Assembly (NCBI RefSeq): GCF_014839805.1
Contig: NC_051120.1
Location: 7,502,001 to 7,566,000, forward strand
Origin: Manduca sexta
Lineage: Eukaryota; Arthropoda; Insecta; Lepidoptera; Sphingidae
Direction: 5' to 3'
Length of the DNA stretch: 64,000 nucleotides
The notes under the pieces are model-generated. The model did not search any database and was not told the DNA's origin. It saw only the letters and a program-made list of their open reading frames with translations. The number at the start of each line of letters is the position of its first letter. Position 1 is the first letter of the stretch. Position numbers and translations under genes: made by a program. Below, piece by piece: positions 22,301 to 33,436 of the stretch.

Positions 22301-22517
22301 AAAAGCCATGAAATAATGTCTCTATTTCAACTAAGAGATTTTTTTTGTTAACCGTGTATTTCTTAAAATTGCAAGTGATTTCTGTTGATATATTTTGTAA
22401 TGTAAGTAAAGATGAAGTTCAATAAGAATAATATATTTTAATGATTAACATTGCCTCTCGTATAACAAAGCATAAAGTAACAAATACCAAATTAGTAACA
22501 TAACTGATTATTAACAT

Positions 22518-23275
22518 TCGTCTGGCACGTTGCCAGATAAAATACATTTTCGACTTGCCATTAAGTGAGAGAATCACTCACTAAGTTAACTGCTCACATA
22601 AATCATATGGCATATCATTAGTTGACTAAACTTAAGTTTATTTGCTTCTAATATATTCCATGATCTTATAGCTGGGTTTACAAAAGATCACGCATAACAC
22701 ATACAAGTTTATAGTCATAGAGTCTATATAAACTATATGTGCTAACTATAGGTATATAACTCAATAACGAGACGAGCTATTCGCTCGCCTGGTTAGAACA
22801 ATGCCTGCACCATAAATTCCAATACTACAGAACTGCGAAGCACAAAGTACTGCAGGGCGTCGCACTGCGACTCTTGACGATGTCCTTTATCCGAAATAAT
22901 ATTTACACATTGATTTTTGGTAGAAATAAAAAGGATATAGATACTATATTGGTATCTATAGGTATGTATCCGGACTAGCATATAACAATCATCCCTTAGA
23001 GCCTGTTTCTCGATATCTGAGTAGACGTTGTTCGTCGAATATAATACAAGAAATACAAAAGTGGAACTCGCAAATAAATAGTAAACAAAAGAGTAATAAT
23101 ATGCGATAACTAGCAGATAGCGTATACTTCATTGTAAACCGTCCGTTACTAAATTAATTTCAAAATAGGAATATTGTGGCAACTGGCCAGATAAAATCAT
23201 TTTTATTTTAAATCACTCCATCTTAACTTGCGACGTAAATCATCTGGCATATCATTTGTAAACTGAAATCACTGA
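22518..23275. repeat. Pair of diverged copies of a short repeat
   Basis: Two segments, at about 22518-22625 and 23172-23270, share GCCAGATAAAAT, then a CACTC block, then TAAATCAT.TGGCATATCATT in the same order and orientation. They are about 650 bases apart. The words GCCAGAT and ATCTGGC are inverted relative to each other within each copy, as in a small fold-back element. Not assigned to a known family. Confidence 0.5.
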
Positions 23276-23424
23276 TCTGTTTCAAGTCCCCTAATTAAAC
23301 ATGTGTGACGTCGTAGTTATTTTTTTCTGGCACGCGTGCTACGATTTGTCGGACTTAATGTATAACAAATGTCGCCTTAGTTTAAGTGGTATAATAGTTA
23401 TCTCTAATGCTTAAATGGCCAGTA

Positions 23425-23635
23425 TGCTGGTGGTAGGATATTTGTATTCGCTCAGATAGCGACCACCATACAAGGTTTAAAACCTGCCATAGTGGGCCAC
23501 GTAAGCATGTTGTGTTCTGGAATCAGCTTCAAATAGGCCAGCATAATTGTGCTGATTGGCGAAGGTTATCATCTCGCGTCAGTCGTCACTATCTGGGTAC
23601 GACACCACTCACCATCAAGTGCACTCCGCCGCTGC
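23425..23635 (+). repeat. Family C retroposon copy 2
   Basis: It begins TGCTGGTGGTAGGATATTTG, then GATAGCGACCACCATACA, AAACCTGCCATAGTGG, and ends with CACTCACCATCAAGTGC. It lines up in order with the copies at 10787 and 53012. Diverged, with no poly(A) tail left. Confidence 0.75.
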
Positions 23636-24089
23636 TAAATCCACAATTCTTCTCAAAATATTGTAACACTAGCTTCCGCTCGCAGCTTCGCCCGCGTGGA
23701 TTTCGGACTTCAAAAATGGAGGAGGTGCTCAATTTGTCGGGATGTTTTTTTAATGTATGGTGGTATGCAGGTGGTCCGATTGTCCGGTCAGGGTCTGATG
23801 ATGGGATCCTGGTGAAATCGAAGGAAGCTTATAGCATGATTCAGTATTCACGCGTGATGGCTTATTATTAGCGTATTTCATGTATAACTTTGGTGTTTCT
23901 ATACCGATTTCTATGATTCTTTTTATGGAATATGTAATAATGTTAACTTTTTAATTAGGGATGACTAAGAGTGTTATAAACGTAAGAGTAGACAAATATA
24001 ATGAGAAAGCTCCGAACTGCTAAGCTATCGGGAGTTACACGTGTTATTGTGAGTCAACCATAAAAGATAGACATATGCTGTCGTGGGAT

Positions 24090-24347
24090 ATTTTTACATA
24101 ATTTTAAGGAGAACATTTCCGTCATACATGATTTCTGCGTAGCTTTAACCATTAAGGTTGCACACGCGACGGAAGCTTAAAAAATGGAGTAACTTCTCCC
24201 GTTTTCCCAACATTTCCCTTCACTGCTCTGCTCCTATTAATTGTAGCGTGATGAAAAGTATACTATAACCAGCACAGGAGTATGACAAATAATTGTACCA
24301 AGTTTCGTTAAAATCCGTCGAGTAGTTTTTGTTTCTATAACGGTTAT

Positions 24348-24396
<49 letters not shown>

Positions 24397-24440
24397 AAGA
24401 CAGACAGACAGACAAAAATTTTACTAATTGCATTTTTGGC
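24090..24440 (+). mobile_element. Lep1/Helitron-like repeat fragment with (CAGA)n microsatellite
   Basis: The words AAGGAGAACATTTCCGTCATACAT, GCGACGGAAGC and TGCTCCTATTAATTGTAGCGTGATGA match in order the larger copy at 25900-26100. The segment is followed by AAGTTTCGTTAAAATCCGTCGAGTAGTTTTT and then a 66-base (CAGA)n run. The family resembles the non-autonomous lepidopteran Helitron-type repeats (Lep1). That assignment is from memory of the family and not from termini seen here. Confidence 0.5.
24349..24414 (+). repeat. (CAGA)n microsatellite
   Basis: About 16 copies of CAGA with one interruption (GAAAGA near 24395). It sits at the 3' edge of the Helitron-like fragment. Confidence 0.95.
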
Positions 24441-24947
24441 ATCAGTATCGATCCCTAATCACCTCCTGATAATTATTTTGGAAATATATTTCATGTACAG
24501 AATTGACCTCTCTACAGATTTATTATAAGTATAGAAGATTACATTTTGCACATTGTTTTGGAAAAAACCATCCAAATTTCTACTTAGAAATATAAACACA
24601 CTTATAATAACTTTTGATGCCACAAAAAAATAACGTTTTTGATTACACGAGTGAATGTCACAATGAATGCTATTTTCTATACAATCCCAGCGCGTAATGT
24701 TTACCGTAATACAAGTTTGAGATATGACCGCTAGGTTAAAGTGCGCATGGCACGACAAAAACCGCTATTTTTGAGTTATGCAACTCCTACTCTGCGATAT
24801 AAAGACGGTTCCCGAACGCGCTTCCCGCTGCGACGTAATAGCTTCCCTGTATTTGACGTCCCCTTAAAACGAAATATTTAGTAATTATATACTGTCCTCA
24901 TTATAAATAGGAGAGTCTGTCTTTCACAACAAAGCAACATATGTATA

Positions 24948-25321
24948 TACAGGGTCATTTTGACATCGCGTTACTAAATGAAACTACATACTTATCTACT
25001 TGGAAATAACACTTTACAATAAGTTACTTGAGCCATAGATGCAAAATAAAAAAGTGTAAGTTTCGAACAAAATAAATATTAATAAAAAGTAATTTTAATA
25101 TTACGCGCTCTAAAGCCACTACTAGACTTACTAAGAGAATTCGTTGCAGTGGCAACATCATACTTTCAGTCAGAAATACATCCACGCACACGTCATATTC
25201 GAATTTCACTACAAAATGATAAAAAAATCAGAAAACTAAAATCATGATTTTTCGCGAAAATATTAGTTACATATGATTTTTGGCACAACGTTTAGTAACG
25301 CAATGTCAAAATGACCCTGTA
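24948..25321. mobile_element. 374-bp non-autonomous DNA transposon (MITE) with long inverted ends
   Basis: The left end TACAGGGTCATTTTGACATC is repeated inverted at the right end (GATGTCAAAATGACCCTGTA is its reverse complement; the copy here differs by one base). Similarity extends about 33 bases inward through GCGTTACTAAA. TA lies immediately outside both ends (24946-24947 and 25322-25323), fitting a Tc1/mariner-type TA duplication. The 300-bp interior has no transposase. Confidence 0.85.
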
Positions 25322-25689
25322 TAATGTTTAACAGACAGTTTATATTAGATAGACAATATTCCGAAAAAAACGGTCAGATTTTCTGCAGTACCGCGATCAT
25401 AAGTTAGTGAGCACTATATGAGTCTTCATGGAGGAGGCACTTATGGCTTCACGTATTAAACTTTGTAAAAAAGTTTGTCTTGGTTCATCAAGGGTTTCGT
25501 GTTTTTTGTGACCGAGAGCAGTGCAGTGTATAAAAGCAATGTAAAATTCTGAGTGATGTTACTGTTTAAGAGAAGCACGTTATAAATGTGAGTGGAGTTA
25601 TAAAAAAATTTAGACCTTGGAGTGTATTTCACGAACGTTAAGAATAATATTCAGATATTGTATTTTGTTTTATACTCCATTTAATTCTT

Positions 25690-26705
25690 AGAGACTTTAT
25701 ATACTATTGCCCGCGGCTCCGCCCGCGTTATAAAGTTTTTCAGGCTAAAGTTTTCCGGTATAAAAGTAGTGGTTTCCCGGGAGCCTATGTTCTTCCCAGG
25801 GTCTCAAACTGACTCCATACCAAAGTTCATCTTAATACGTTGGGTAGTTTTTGAGTTTAACATGTTCAGGCAGACAGATGCAGCGGGGGACTATGTTTTA
25901 TAATATATTTTTTACAACTTTTTAAGAGGAACAATCCCGTCATACATCATTGTTGCATAACTTTAACCGTTTACGCAGCGCACGCAACGGAAGCTCTCAA
26001 AACTAATAAATTGTCCCCGTGTTTACAACATGTTTCATTACTTCTCCGCTCCTATTGGTCATAGCGTGATGATATATAACTTAGAACACTCCAAAAACAA
26101 AGGGCTATTCAACACAAAAATAATTTTTCAGTTCGAACCGGTAGTTCCTGAGATTAGCTATTACTGCTCCGCTCCTATTGGTCATAGCGTGATGATGTAT
26201 AACTTAGAGCACTCCAAAAACAAAGGGCTATTCAACACAAAAAGATTTTTTCAGTTCGAACCGGTAGTTCCTGAGATTAGCCATTACTGCTCCGCTCCTA
26301 TTGGGTATAGCGTGATGATATACTTATAGCATATAGCACTCCACGAACAAAGGGCTATCCAACGCAAAAAGAATTTTTCAGTTTGGACCGGTAGTTCCTG
26401 AGATTAGCCATTACTGCTCCGCTCCTATTGGGTATAGCGTGATGATATATAGCCTATAGCACTCCACGAACAAAGGGCTATCCAACGCAAAAAGAATTTT
26501 TCAGTTTGGATCGGTAGTTCCTAAGATTAGCCATTACTGCTCCGCTCCTTTTGGGTATAGCGTGATGATATATAGCCTATAGCACTCCACGAATAAAGGG
26601 CTATCCAACGCAAAAAGAATTTTTCAGTTTGGACCGGTAGTTCCTGAGATTAGCGCGTTCAAACAAACAAAACAAACTCTTCAGCTTTATATAATAGTAT
26701 AGATT
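25690..26705 (+). mobile_element. Lep1/Helitron-like dispersed repeat with internal minisatellite
   Basis: It starts with the lepidopteran repeat head TTGCCCGCGGCTCCGCCCGC near 25709. It then runs through a block with TCATACATCATTGTTGCATA and CGCAACGGAAGCTC, a five-unit minisatellite, and ends with GAGATTAGCGCGTTCAAACA, AACTCTTCAGCTTTATATAA and TATAG. Those end words are typical of very common lepidopteran repeats that I associate with Lep1-type Helitrons. No Rep/helicase ORF is present, so it is non-autonomous. Exact termini (5' TC, 3' CTRR) were not defined. Confidence 0.55.
26038..26655 (+). repeat. Five-unit minisatellite, about 123-bp period
   Basis: Units start at about 26038, 26161, 26284, 26411 and 26534, each with TTACTGCTCCGCTCCTATTG (first: CTTCTCC), then CATAGCGTGATGAT, AAAGGGCTAT, TTTTTCAGTT and GGTAGTTCCTGAGATTAGC. 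Units 1-2 are very similar to each other, as are 3-5 (CACGAACAAAGGGCTATCCA), so expansion happened in two steps. The 1st-3rd units are in phase with an open frame by chance. Confidence 0.92.
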
Positions 26706-28685
26706 AAACGATTTTTAGTCAATATTTCACTAGCTGTGTAACCTAATCCTTCCTTATTTGAATTCTTGTTGTTATATCTATGTCGAAGTTAAGATACATG
26801 AAAATACCACATCAGTTTGCGTATATTTTAGACAGTTTTTGAAAATTAAGCATTAATTCCAAGCCAATATAATTACCGTATACGAAGTAGAATTTCATAA
26901 TTTGTGCAATAATTATGCATTAGCTGGATTCTCAAGTCGGAGGAGATATTGTTTTTGACAACCCTCGTAAACAATGCAACATCTGTTTTGTTTCGAATAC
27001 AGAATTTAATATTATAGGATAAGGAGTCTATTAACTTATAGGAACCCTTTGATCTCGTAATTGCTATGTCAGATTCAGTTATTGTGTAATGCTGCATAGA
27101 CTGCTTTGTAATTAATGGAAACAGATATTTTAAATTTTAAGAAGTTGTGTTATCACTTGGGATTATGAGACTTAAGATCTCACGAGTGCTTTGTGTTATT
27201 CAAAGATTTGATGATCTCACTATTTATAGTCATGTTGCTGTCAGTCGAGCGGCTTCCTCTTCTAATTGTTTAAATATATTTTTATATGATTTTATATTTC
27301 ACAATTAAAACGCGGCTGATGAAATGATAAAAACTGTCAGCGGTGATATCTAAGTTCTTTCATAGACGGAAATTTTTACTCCTGATTTAGATACTAGGCG
27401 AGTACAGGCGAATAGTCACGAATACGAGTGAGTAAACTTGTTTGGGTGTATTCGTTACTCATAATTCATAGTCATATTCGGACACGAATTATTCGCCGAT
27501 AGTGTAAATGAGGCAATAGAATAGATTTAAAGTGTATAATTGAAATCAATATCGACTTCTATCGATTATATTGGGTTCTCATTTGAAAATGGAACGCATG
27601 TCCAACCGACACAGAAGTCAGGAACGTGTTAGTAACTGAACAAGATTATCCGTTACGACATTATTTGTTAGTCAAACATTGACTAAGTTTAGTTAGTTAT
27701 CGTTCTTATCAGTTATTGCTTGACCTAAAAATGTTTTCGTTGGACCGTTTGTGCCTTATATTAACATATTTGGTGTCTTATCAACTATTAAATTTTGTTT
27801 AACGTGTATTTTGACTGTAATCATAAATGCTAAAATCGAATAGACGTTTCATTTTGACTAACAAACAAATAAATATCATCTATATGCTTTTCGCTGTATT
27901 GAAAGTTTTCAACATAATCTGTGTCGTTCACTGCTCATTTTATTTTCTGCCGATAAGTATCTTGCGGTAGTCCAGTGTGCGCAAGAATTCTATTAAAGTC
28001 TTCTTGGTGAAGTTTTGAGGCATCTTAACTTCCAAGTATTACTTAGTGGAGGCGTTTTATAACGTAACTCCGTTCCACATACTTGCCACGACTTTGCCCC
28101 ATTTTCACAGTTTATTCGACAAATTGTTCCTCTTCGCCAGATATTGAATTCAAGAAAAGGTAAGCGTACATTTTGACTCAGTCTTGTTTTCCTCTTATGC
28201 AGTGGTTTTAATACAGTTTCATCGAGTTTGCGTATAAACATATACGTTCAAGCTTTTTTATCGAAGGGGTAGGCAGCGTAACGAATGCACCTAATATCGA
28301 CTTATTCTGTACTATGTAGTTGAGAGCGAGCCGAGTCATCGGGTATAAAATAAATCTCAATGTGATCAATTTTATCGAACCTAAGACCTTAAGACGACAC
28401 TCGAACAATACAGCTCCGCCTCCGAGGCTTATTGAGTCATAGTACGAAATAAGTATAGCAGAACGTTGGTTTCATTATCTGAATGGGAAGCCTTAAAAGT
28501 TGATACGCGGACATTCTTGCACGTTAGTTCTAAAGTCTGTAAGAACTGAAATTGTGTTTGAATGTCAACTAACGGTTGCATTGAGAAGCAGAATTCTCAA
28601 TATTAGAAAGTATTTTGATATTATATTACTTTTCTGTAACGCCCTAATTATGGCATTAGTAAAAAAATATAAGTCTAAATAGTAC

Positions 28686-28755
28686 ACGTGGCAAAAACAG
28701 GCTGCACTAGTTGCGTCTCTGTCTACCTCTTCGGAGAAAAAGGGCGTCAATATCT
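28686..28755 (+). repeat. Family B SINE fragment
   Basis: GTTGCGTCTCTGTCTACCTC then TTCGGAGAAAAAGGGCGTCA matches the 3' body of the family B SINE (GCACCTCTGCATACCCCTTCGGGGATAAATGCGTGA in the 37688 copy). Only this 70-base part remains. Confidence 0.6.
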
Positions 28756-30111
28756 TGATCGTCCAATTACGAAATAATCAGACGTAGCTTCAGATGTTAT
28801 GAAAAACAATAGACTATTTCGATTTCCGTTGAACCTCTTACCGCATCTAGCAAAAACTATTGTATTTTCTATGATGTTTTTCGTTGCATCGTCAGCATCT
28901 GTTTGAGACAGAAGTGTGGTCGGTTTAAACTCATTTCTTAAGTGATAAACAAGTTAATAATAAGATGATGACGTGTCTGTCACAGATAGGGCTTTGATAA
29001 AATCTATTTACGAATAAAAGCATGTTGGAGTGCCATGAATGAAATGCTAAAAATAGACATGATAGTAATTTTCATTTTCGTTAAAACGTGAGATATTGTT
29101 ACCATTTACTAAAACAGCTACTATATGTTACCGTAATAATACTTCGTCATAATTTCACAAAACTTTCCAAGTCTAAAGTATACTTAATAAATCAACTTAC
29201 ACGGAAACAATCGAAAAACGAACATTATTATTTATTCCACGTCGAAGTTGGGATGAAGGGCCAAGTTTGGACCAATCGCGTTGCTCGACAGAACACCTGC
29301 TGTCGTTGGGCGAAAGGGGCCATTCGGCATTATTGTACCTGGTCTGGTTTTTTCTGCCTTTTGTTATACAACATCTGTCTTGCCAAAGATTATTTGAAAT
29401 CATATGCTATGACTCAAGACATTTCCGCACAATTCCAATTCATATTGAAATAAGCATAAAATACCGTATATGCGATTTATTTCGACATTTGTGAATGTTA
29501 AAACGTTGGTAACAGCATACCTATCATTCATCGACATATTTATACTATTGCAATACGTTTTTAAGTTGTATCATTCTGAACATATAGGTTAGGAGATCAT
29601 AAAACATTTAAATTGACGAGGTTGACGCTCTTTAAACGCTTTATACCTCAACTTTCCCATAAAAATCACTTTAAAAACGTTTAAAAACGCCCGGAGCTAT
29701 CGTGTAAACGTCCCGACACGTCACTTAAACTGTCTGGAAGCGTATCTCACCTCTTGCCAGATATGGATGCATTTCCAGCGGATGGGAACAATTTGTCCAT
29801 TGGTAATACAAAATGAGACGCTCACGGAGGATGCACGCATTGTGTGGGTGGAGGTTCAGATGTTTTGAAAAACGTCTATTTACGTCAAGAATAGTTTTAA
29901 AAAATATTTTCTTGGCACCTGGTAATTATTTCAAATAGAGGTAATAAAAAGCACGTAGGTAGTAGTTTTCCCTTAGTTTTTGCTTGTCTAAATAAAGATT
30001 AAATTCTTTGAAATAACTAAGATCAACAAAGTCTACTAATTTAAACAGATCACAAATTGGCTACTGGTTTGTCATCCATAATCATTCAATAAAAATAAAA
30101 CACGTGTCATC

Positions 30112-30205
30112 TTTATCATCAGAGGGGTAAGCAATGGTGCAACCAGGGTTCGCACTTTTCGGTATGCTGTGATAGACGGCGAGTCTATCGCCATATCGGC
30201 ATGTT
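30112..30205 (-). repeat. Family B SINE fragment, reverse orientation
   Basis: Read on the minus strand it gives CCGATATGGCGATAGACTCG, CTATCACAGCATACCG and TGGTTGCACCATTGCTTACC, in the order of the SINE body at 37688-37960. It is a diverged fragment. Confidence 0.55.
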
Positions 30206-31260
30206 AATAACACGTGTGTAAAATAAATGTAGTCTGTGTTGATGAACGCTTGAGTGCTAATAAATTCTCCTTAGTCATCCTTTTGTTTTTATCTTATCAC
30301 GTGTCAGTGGAGTCAATTGCATTCCTTCCTTCCAGCCGTCTACTTATTATTAATTCCCCTTTAAGCCTCGTTTCGTCTTCGAAGCCATTCATCTACGTCT
30401 TTGATTTCTAATACTGCGTTCTTAAATAATCTTCAGACATATTGAGAATATCCTGATATGTCAACTATCACTGCAACACGAAGATAGGCCTGGCATTTGT
30501 CGATTTAAATATCAGTTTTAAGTGTTGTAATACGATGTTGTTCAAAGGTGACTATTATACGCAATTTCTGAGCTACATTATTAACAGTCGAATACTTAAC
30601 TCATAATTATAATAAAAATATGTTTTAACGACAATGCGAGGTCTTGAAATGGTTAATAAAGCAATGTATTAGTCGAATGGTAGTTTGAAACCAGTGCATT
30701 CATTTTTGAGATTTTGAGTAAACTTACTAGTAATTATATCCAAGGGGCAATCGCCCAGGGCCTTGCGCATACAGGAGCCTGACGCATAGCCTTAGAGGAC
30801 CTTTTTTACGATCTTATCGACGAAACTGTTAAATCAGGGAAGTTTTTTGGCTCCGACCAGGGCCTGGCGTTGTTTTTTGGGGTCCTCGTCTCGTTTACGG
30901 CCGCCACTGCTATCCGTTGCTATTCTATAGAAGCTCCTAAGCTATTTAAACTATAATGTTCCCCAAAATATTCGCCAATTCCTTAGCAAAATGACGTGAG
31001 TAGAATATATTGTATGGATAATTGATACGCCGCCGCGTAGACTACTAAAGCTAGTTCACGTGCTCCAATTCAATTTATTGGTACATGACTTTGATGCAGT
31101 TTTTGTGGGTCACACATTAATTTCAATTCCTTGTGTTATCGCTTAGTGGATTTAGAATAACGGTGTTATGATGAAAATGATTTTAAAATCATCAATGATG
31201 ATGTTATATTTCAAAATATACATAGGTATATGTCAAACAAATAACTTTTAATGATTTCTT

Positions 31261-31410
31261 ATTTACGCGAATGTTAGACATCAAAATAAAACTAGTTTCC
31301 GGAATTGACCATTAAGGCTATATGAAAGTCTTCGAAACGTGGAACGATGAAAATTAAATTACAAAAAACCGCTATAAAATTCAAAAACTATTTTTATTTT
31401 GACAATTAAC
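31261..31410 (+). repeat. Family E fold-back repeat copy
   Basis: It begins TTACGCGAATGTTAGACATC with AAATAAAACTA and contains AGTCTTCGAAACGT. It ends AAAAACCGCTATAAAATTCA followed by TATTTTTATTTTGAC, the inverted form of the start. The same elements occur at 37140, 38005/38399 and 45007/45290. Confidence 0.65.
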
Positions 31411-31842
31411 ATATTATTTTTGCACTGTATATAGTTCTAGGAATGCCTTAAAAAGATCATGCGTAGTAAGTATAAAGAGGATGAGAATAATGTTAAGTAT
31501 ACATGCATTAATTCCAAGTTACATCGTGGAAGCATACCACGTTGCTACTTACAGTTCTTGTGGGAGTATTTAAATTCTCATGAGATACAAAAGTTCCCAG
31601 ATAAGTTATTGTCCCGAAGGTAATCAATATTGTTAACGGTAGTTTAATTGTTAATTGACGACGCATGCCGCCATAATGGGGATGATTAATTGCTTGTAAA
31701 TATCGTAATTAACTATACTATTGACCAAATATTCGTTGTTTATTTGTCTACTTTCATTTGAATGTTACTGCGCATTTGATGTGTTTATTAAAGATTAAGT
31801 GTGATATTGTGTCGTTTTTTTTATACTTGCATGGCAAAATGA

Positions 31843-32055
31843 CCCCTATGTACCTGATGGTAAGTGGAGTTCAATAAAATGTCGCCTGGCGAGAGATGAT
31901 TACCTCTCGGCAGTCGACATAATTACGCTGGCTTGTTGGAACCAGATATACACAGGCTGATCCCAGAACGCGACACACTTAGTGAGGTACTATGACGGGT
32001 TTAACACCTTGTGTACGGTGGTCGATATCCGGGCGGATTTAAAATATATCTTACC
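31843..32055 (-). repeat. Family C retroposon copy 3, reverse orientation
   Basis: Read on the minus strand it gives GATATCGACCACCGTACACA, then GGTGTTAAACCCGTCATAGT, CGCGTTCTGGGATCAGCCTG and GTCGACTGCCGAGAGGTAAT, in the order seen in the copy at 53012. It ends (minus-strand 3' end) near CTTACCATCAGGTAC at about 31850. Confidence 0.8.
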
Positions 32056-32814
32056 TTCAGCGAAAATAATGTCTAAAAGTAAAAATACACAAAACTTTTT
32101 TTAAGTTTAGTCAATTAATATGCTTACTTTTTAACTACGTGATTCTAGTTCTTCGTTTAGGTATCTTAATTTTTTAAAAGTGGCATAAACTGGGTAAAGT
32201 TGACGACCCCAGACGTGAAGTAAGTCAATATTGTACTTTCTTTAGATTCGTCTACTTTTACGACTTTCTCAAATCATGACTCATAATCTTCTGCAATTTC
32301 AAACTTAAAATATCAATATTCTGAATAACATAATAAACCCAATAAGTCCTACAAACTCTGACTCATAACTTTTTATTGTGTTGCCATAAAGGATTTTGAA
32401 TAAAACTATTTTTATGACCATACGGACAGCACGAATTGGCAATTTAATAATATTGTTAATCCGCCTTTTGTTGGCTGTACGTTTATTTTCCTTTGCATCG
32501 GAATTGTTGTGAATTACTACTACTATTTTTTAAATCGTGCCAAGAATAGCGCGATTTTTTTCCAATACCGCAAACCGGAATACGTTAAAGCAGCTCTCAG
32601 ACTGTCGCGACGTGAGCGGAACCGACTAGGATATGTGATTGGATTTATTTTTGATTGCATTTTATTTTATATTTGCTTGAACGCCAGTCAATTCAAGTGG
32701 ACTGTGGACGGCGAAGCGGTATGTTGAATTGACTTGCATACCTATTTGGAATATAAAGAGTAGGTCGTAAGCAATGTCTCCCGTTCTAGAAATTATTTTG
32801 ATACCAATAGTTTT
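32056..32814. other. Unassigned AT-rich stretch
   Basis: It includes a 72-codon open frame at 32509-32727 with an Arg-rich central part and a hydrophobic stretch. It matches no family I recognise, and I see no promoter or splice context. Probably chance. Confidence 0.4.
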
Positions 32815-33020
32815 TTTTTTGCTTTACATGATGAGACCATCTTGCCATTAGCTTAATGGTAAGCGATACGAGCATCCATAAAAATTACACAATCCAACAC
32901 CTTGAATTACAAAGTATTGTTTGGTATCCCACTGCGCTCGTCATCCTGAGACATGAGATATTAAGTCTTATTATGTCCAGTAGTTACACTGGCTACAATG
33001 TTAGTAATGGTGTGACATAT
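32815..33020 (-). repeat. Family D poly(A)-tailed retroposon, reverse orientation
   Basis: A T-run at about 32810-32820 on the plus strand is the poly(A) tail of a minus-strand element. Its body (ATGTCTCAGGATGACGAGCG, TTTGTAATTCAAGGTGTTGG, GCTTACCATTAAGC) aligns with the plus-strand copy at 39725-39925 and with the copy at 62737. Retroposition is shown by the tail and a truncated 5' end. Confidence 0.78.
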
Positions 33021-33436
33021 TTGGTACAAGTTACCGTTCTAAGAATTGTTAGATATCATGTCTTATCGTTTAGGTATTAAACCTTATCTTTCCATTGTAT
33101 TATGATTAATGTCATGGTCTACTAATGTGTTAACATTCATCTGACTTGAACGTTCTCTGACCCAAGCTGAAGTAGTCGCTACGCGTCATCGCAATATCGA
33201 CGGTTACTCCCGCGCACCGAAATCAGGAATTCAAAAATAACCGATTTCATTAACGTAAAGAAAAAAAACTACGAAGTTGTAATCAGAATACGGTACCGAA
33301 GTTGGTCCAAACAAGCGCAACCGGTTTGAGCCGGAAAGTGGGGCGTCGGCCCCGTTTCTGTCAAAGTGCTGCGTTTTGATTTCTTGCCGGGCTCTTGCTG
33401 CGGCTCGGCCGAATACTGTTATAATGTTCAATCAAT

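Larger units (their letters stand above)
12161..22510. other. Long gene-poor tract without recognised genes
   Basis: About 10 kb of AT-rich sequence in which I see no exon with conserved protein content. Short open frames (for example 13675-13962 minus, 18612-18863 plus, 20555-20815 minus, 20951-21210 minus) show no domain and are probably chance. Local structure includes a small tandem repeat (13039-13221), a perfect 20-bp palindrome (16358) and a tRNA-like A-box block (15727). It probably continues the second gene's intron or is intergenic. Confidence 0.5.
26706..31842. other. Gene-poor tract with decayed repeat fragments
   Basis: No confident exon. It includes family B SINE fragments near 28686-28755 (plus) and 30112-30205 (minus) and a family E copy at 31261-31410. 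The minus strand from 28408 to 27993 might be an old reverse-transcriptase C-terminal remnant, but the resemblance is weak. 29230-29350 is a GC-richer block without assignment. Confidence 0.45.

Noticed and set aside
26030..26329. 99-codon frame with repeated MxYNLEHSKNKG units, looking like a repeat protein
   Set aside because: It is the translation of a non-coding minisatellite whose unit length happens to be a multiple of three. Units 3-5 do not keep the frame.
26038..26655. Regularly spaced repeats suggestive of a CRISPR array
   Set aside because: The units are directly adjacent with no variable spacers, in a eukaryotic genome.
27993..28408. Minus-strand frames resembling a reverse-transcriptase C-terminus (LGAFVTLPTPSIKKL)
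   Set aside because: The similarity to the 'GAFRTSP' segment of Jockey-type enzymes is short and no catalytic motif is present. Too weak to call.
32509..32727. 72-codon frame with Arg-rich centre and hydrophobic segment
   Set aside because: No family resemblance, no promoter or splice context, and adjacent to retroposon copies.
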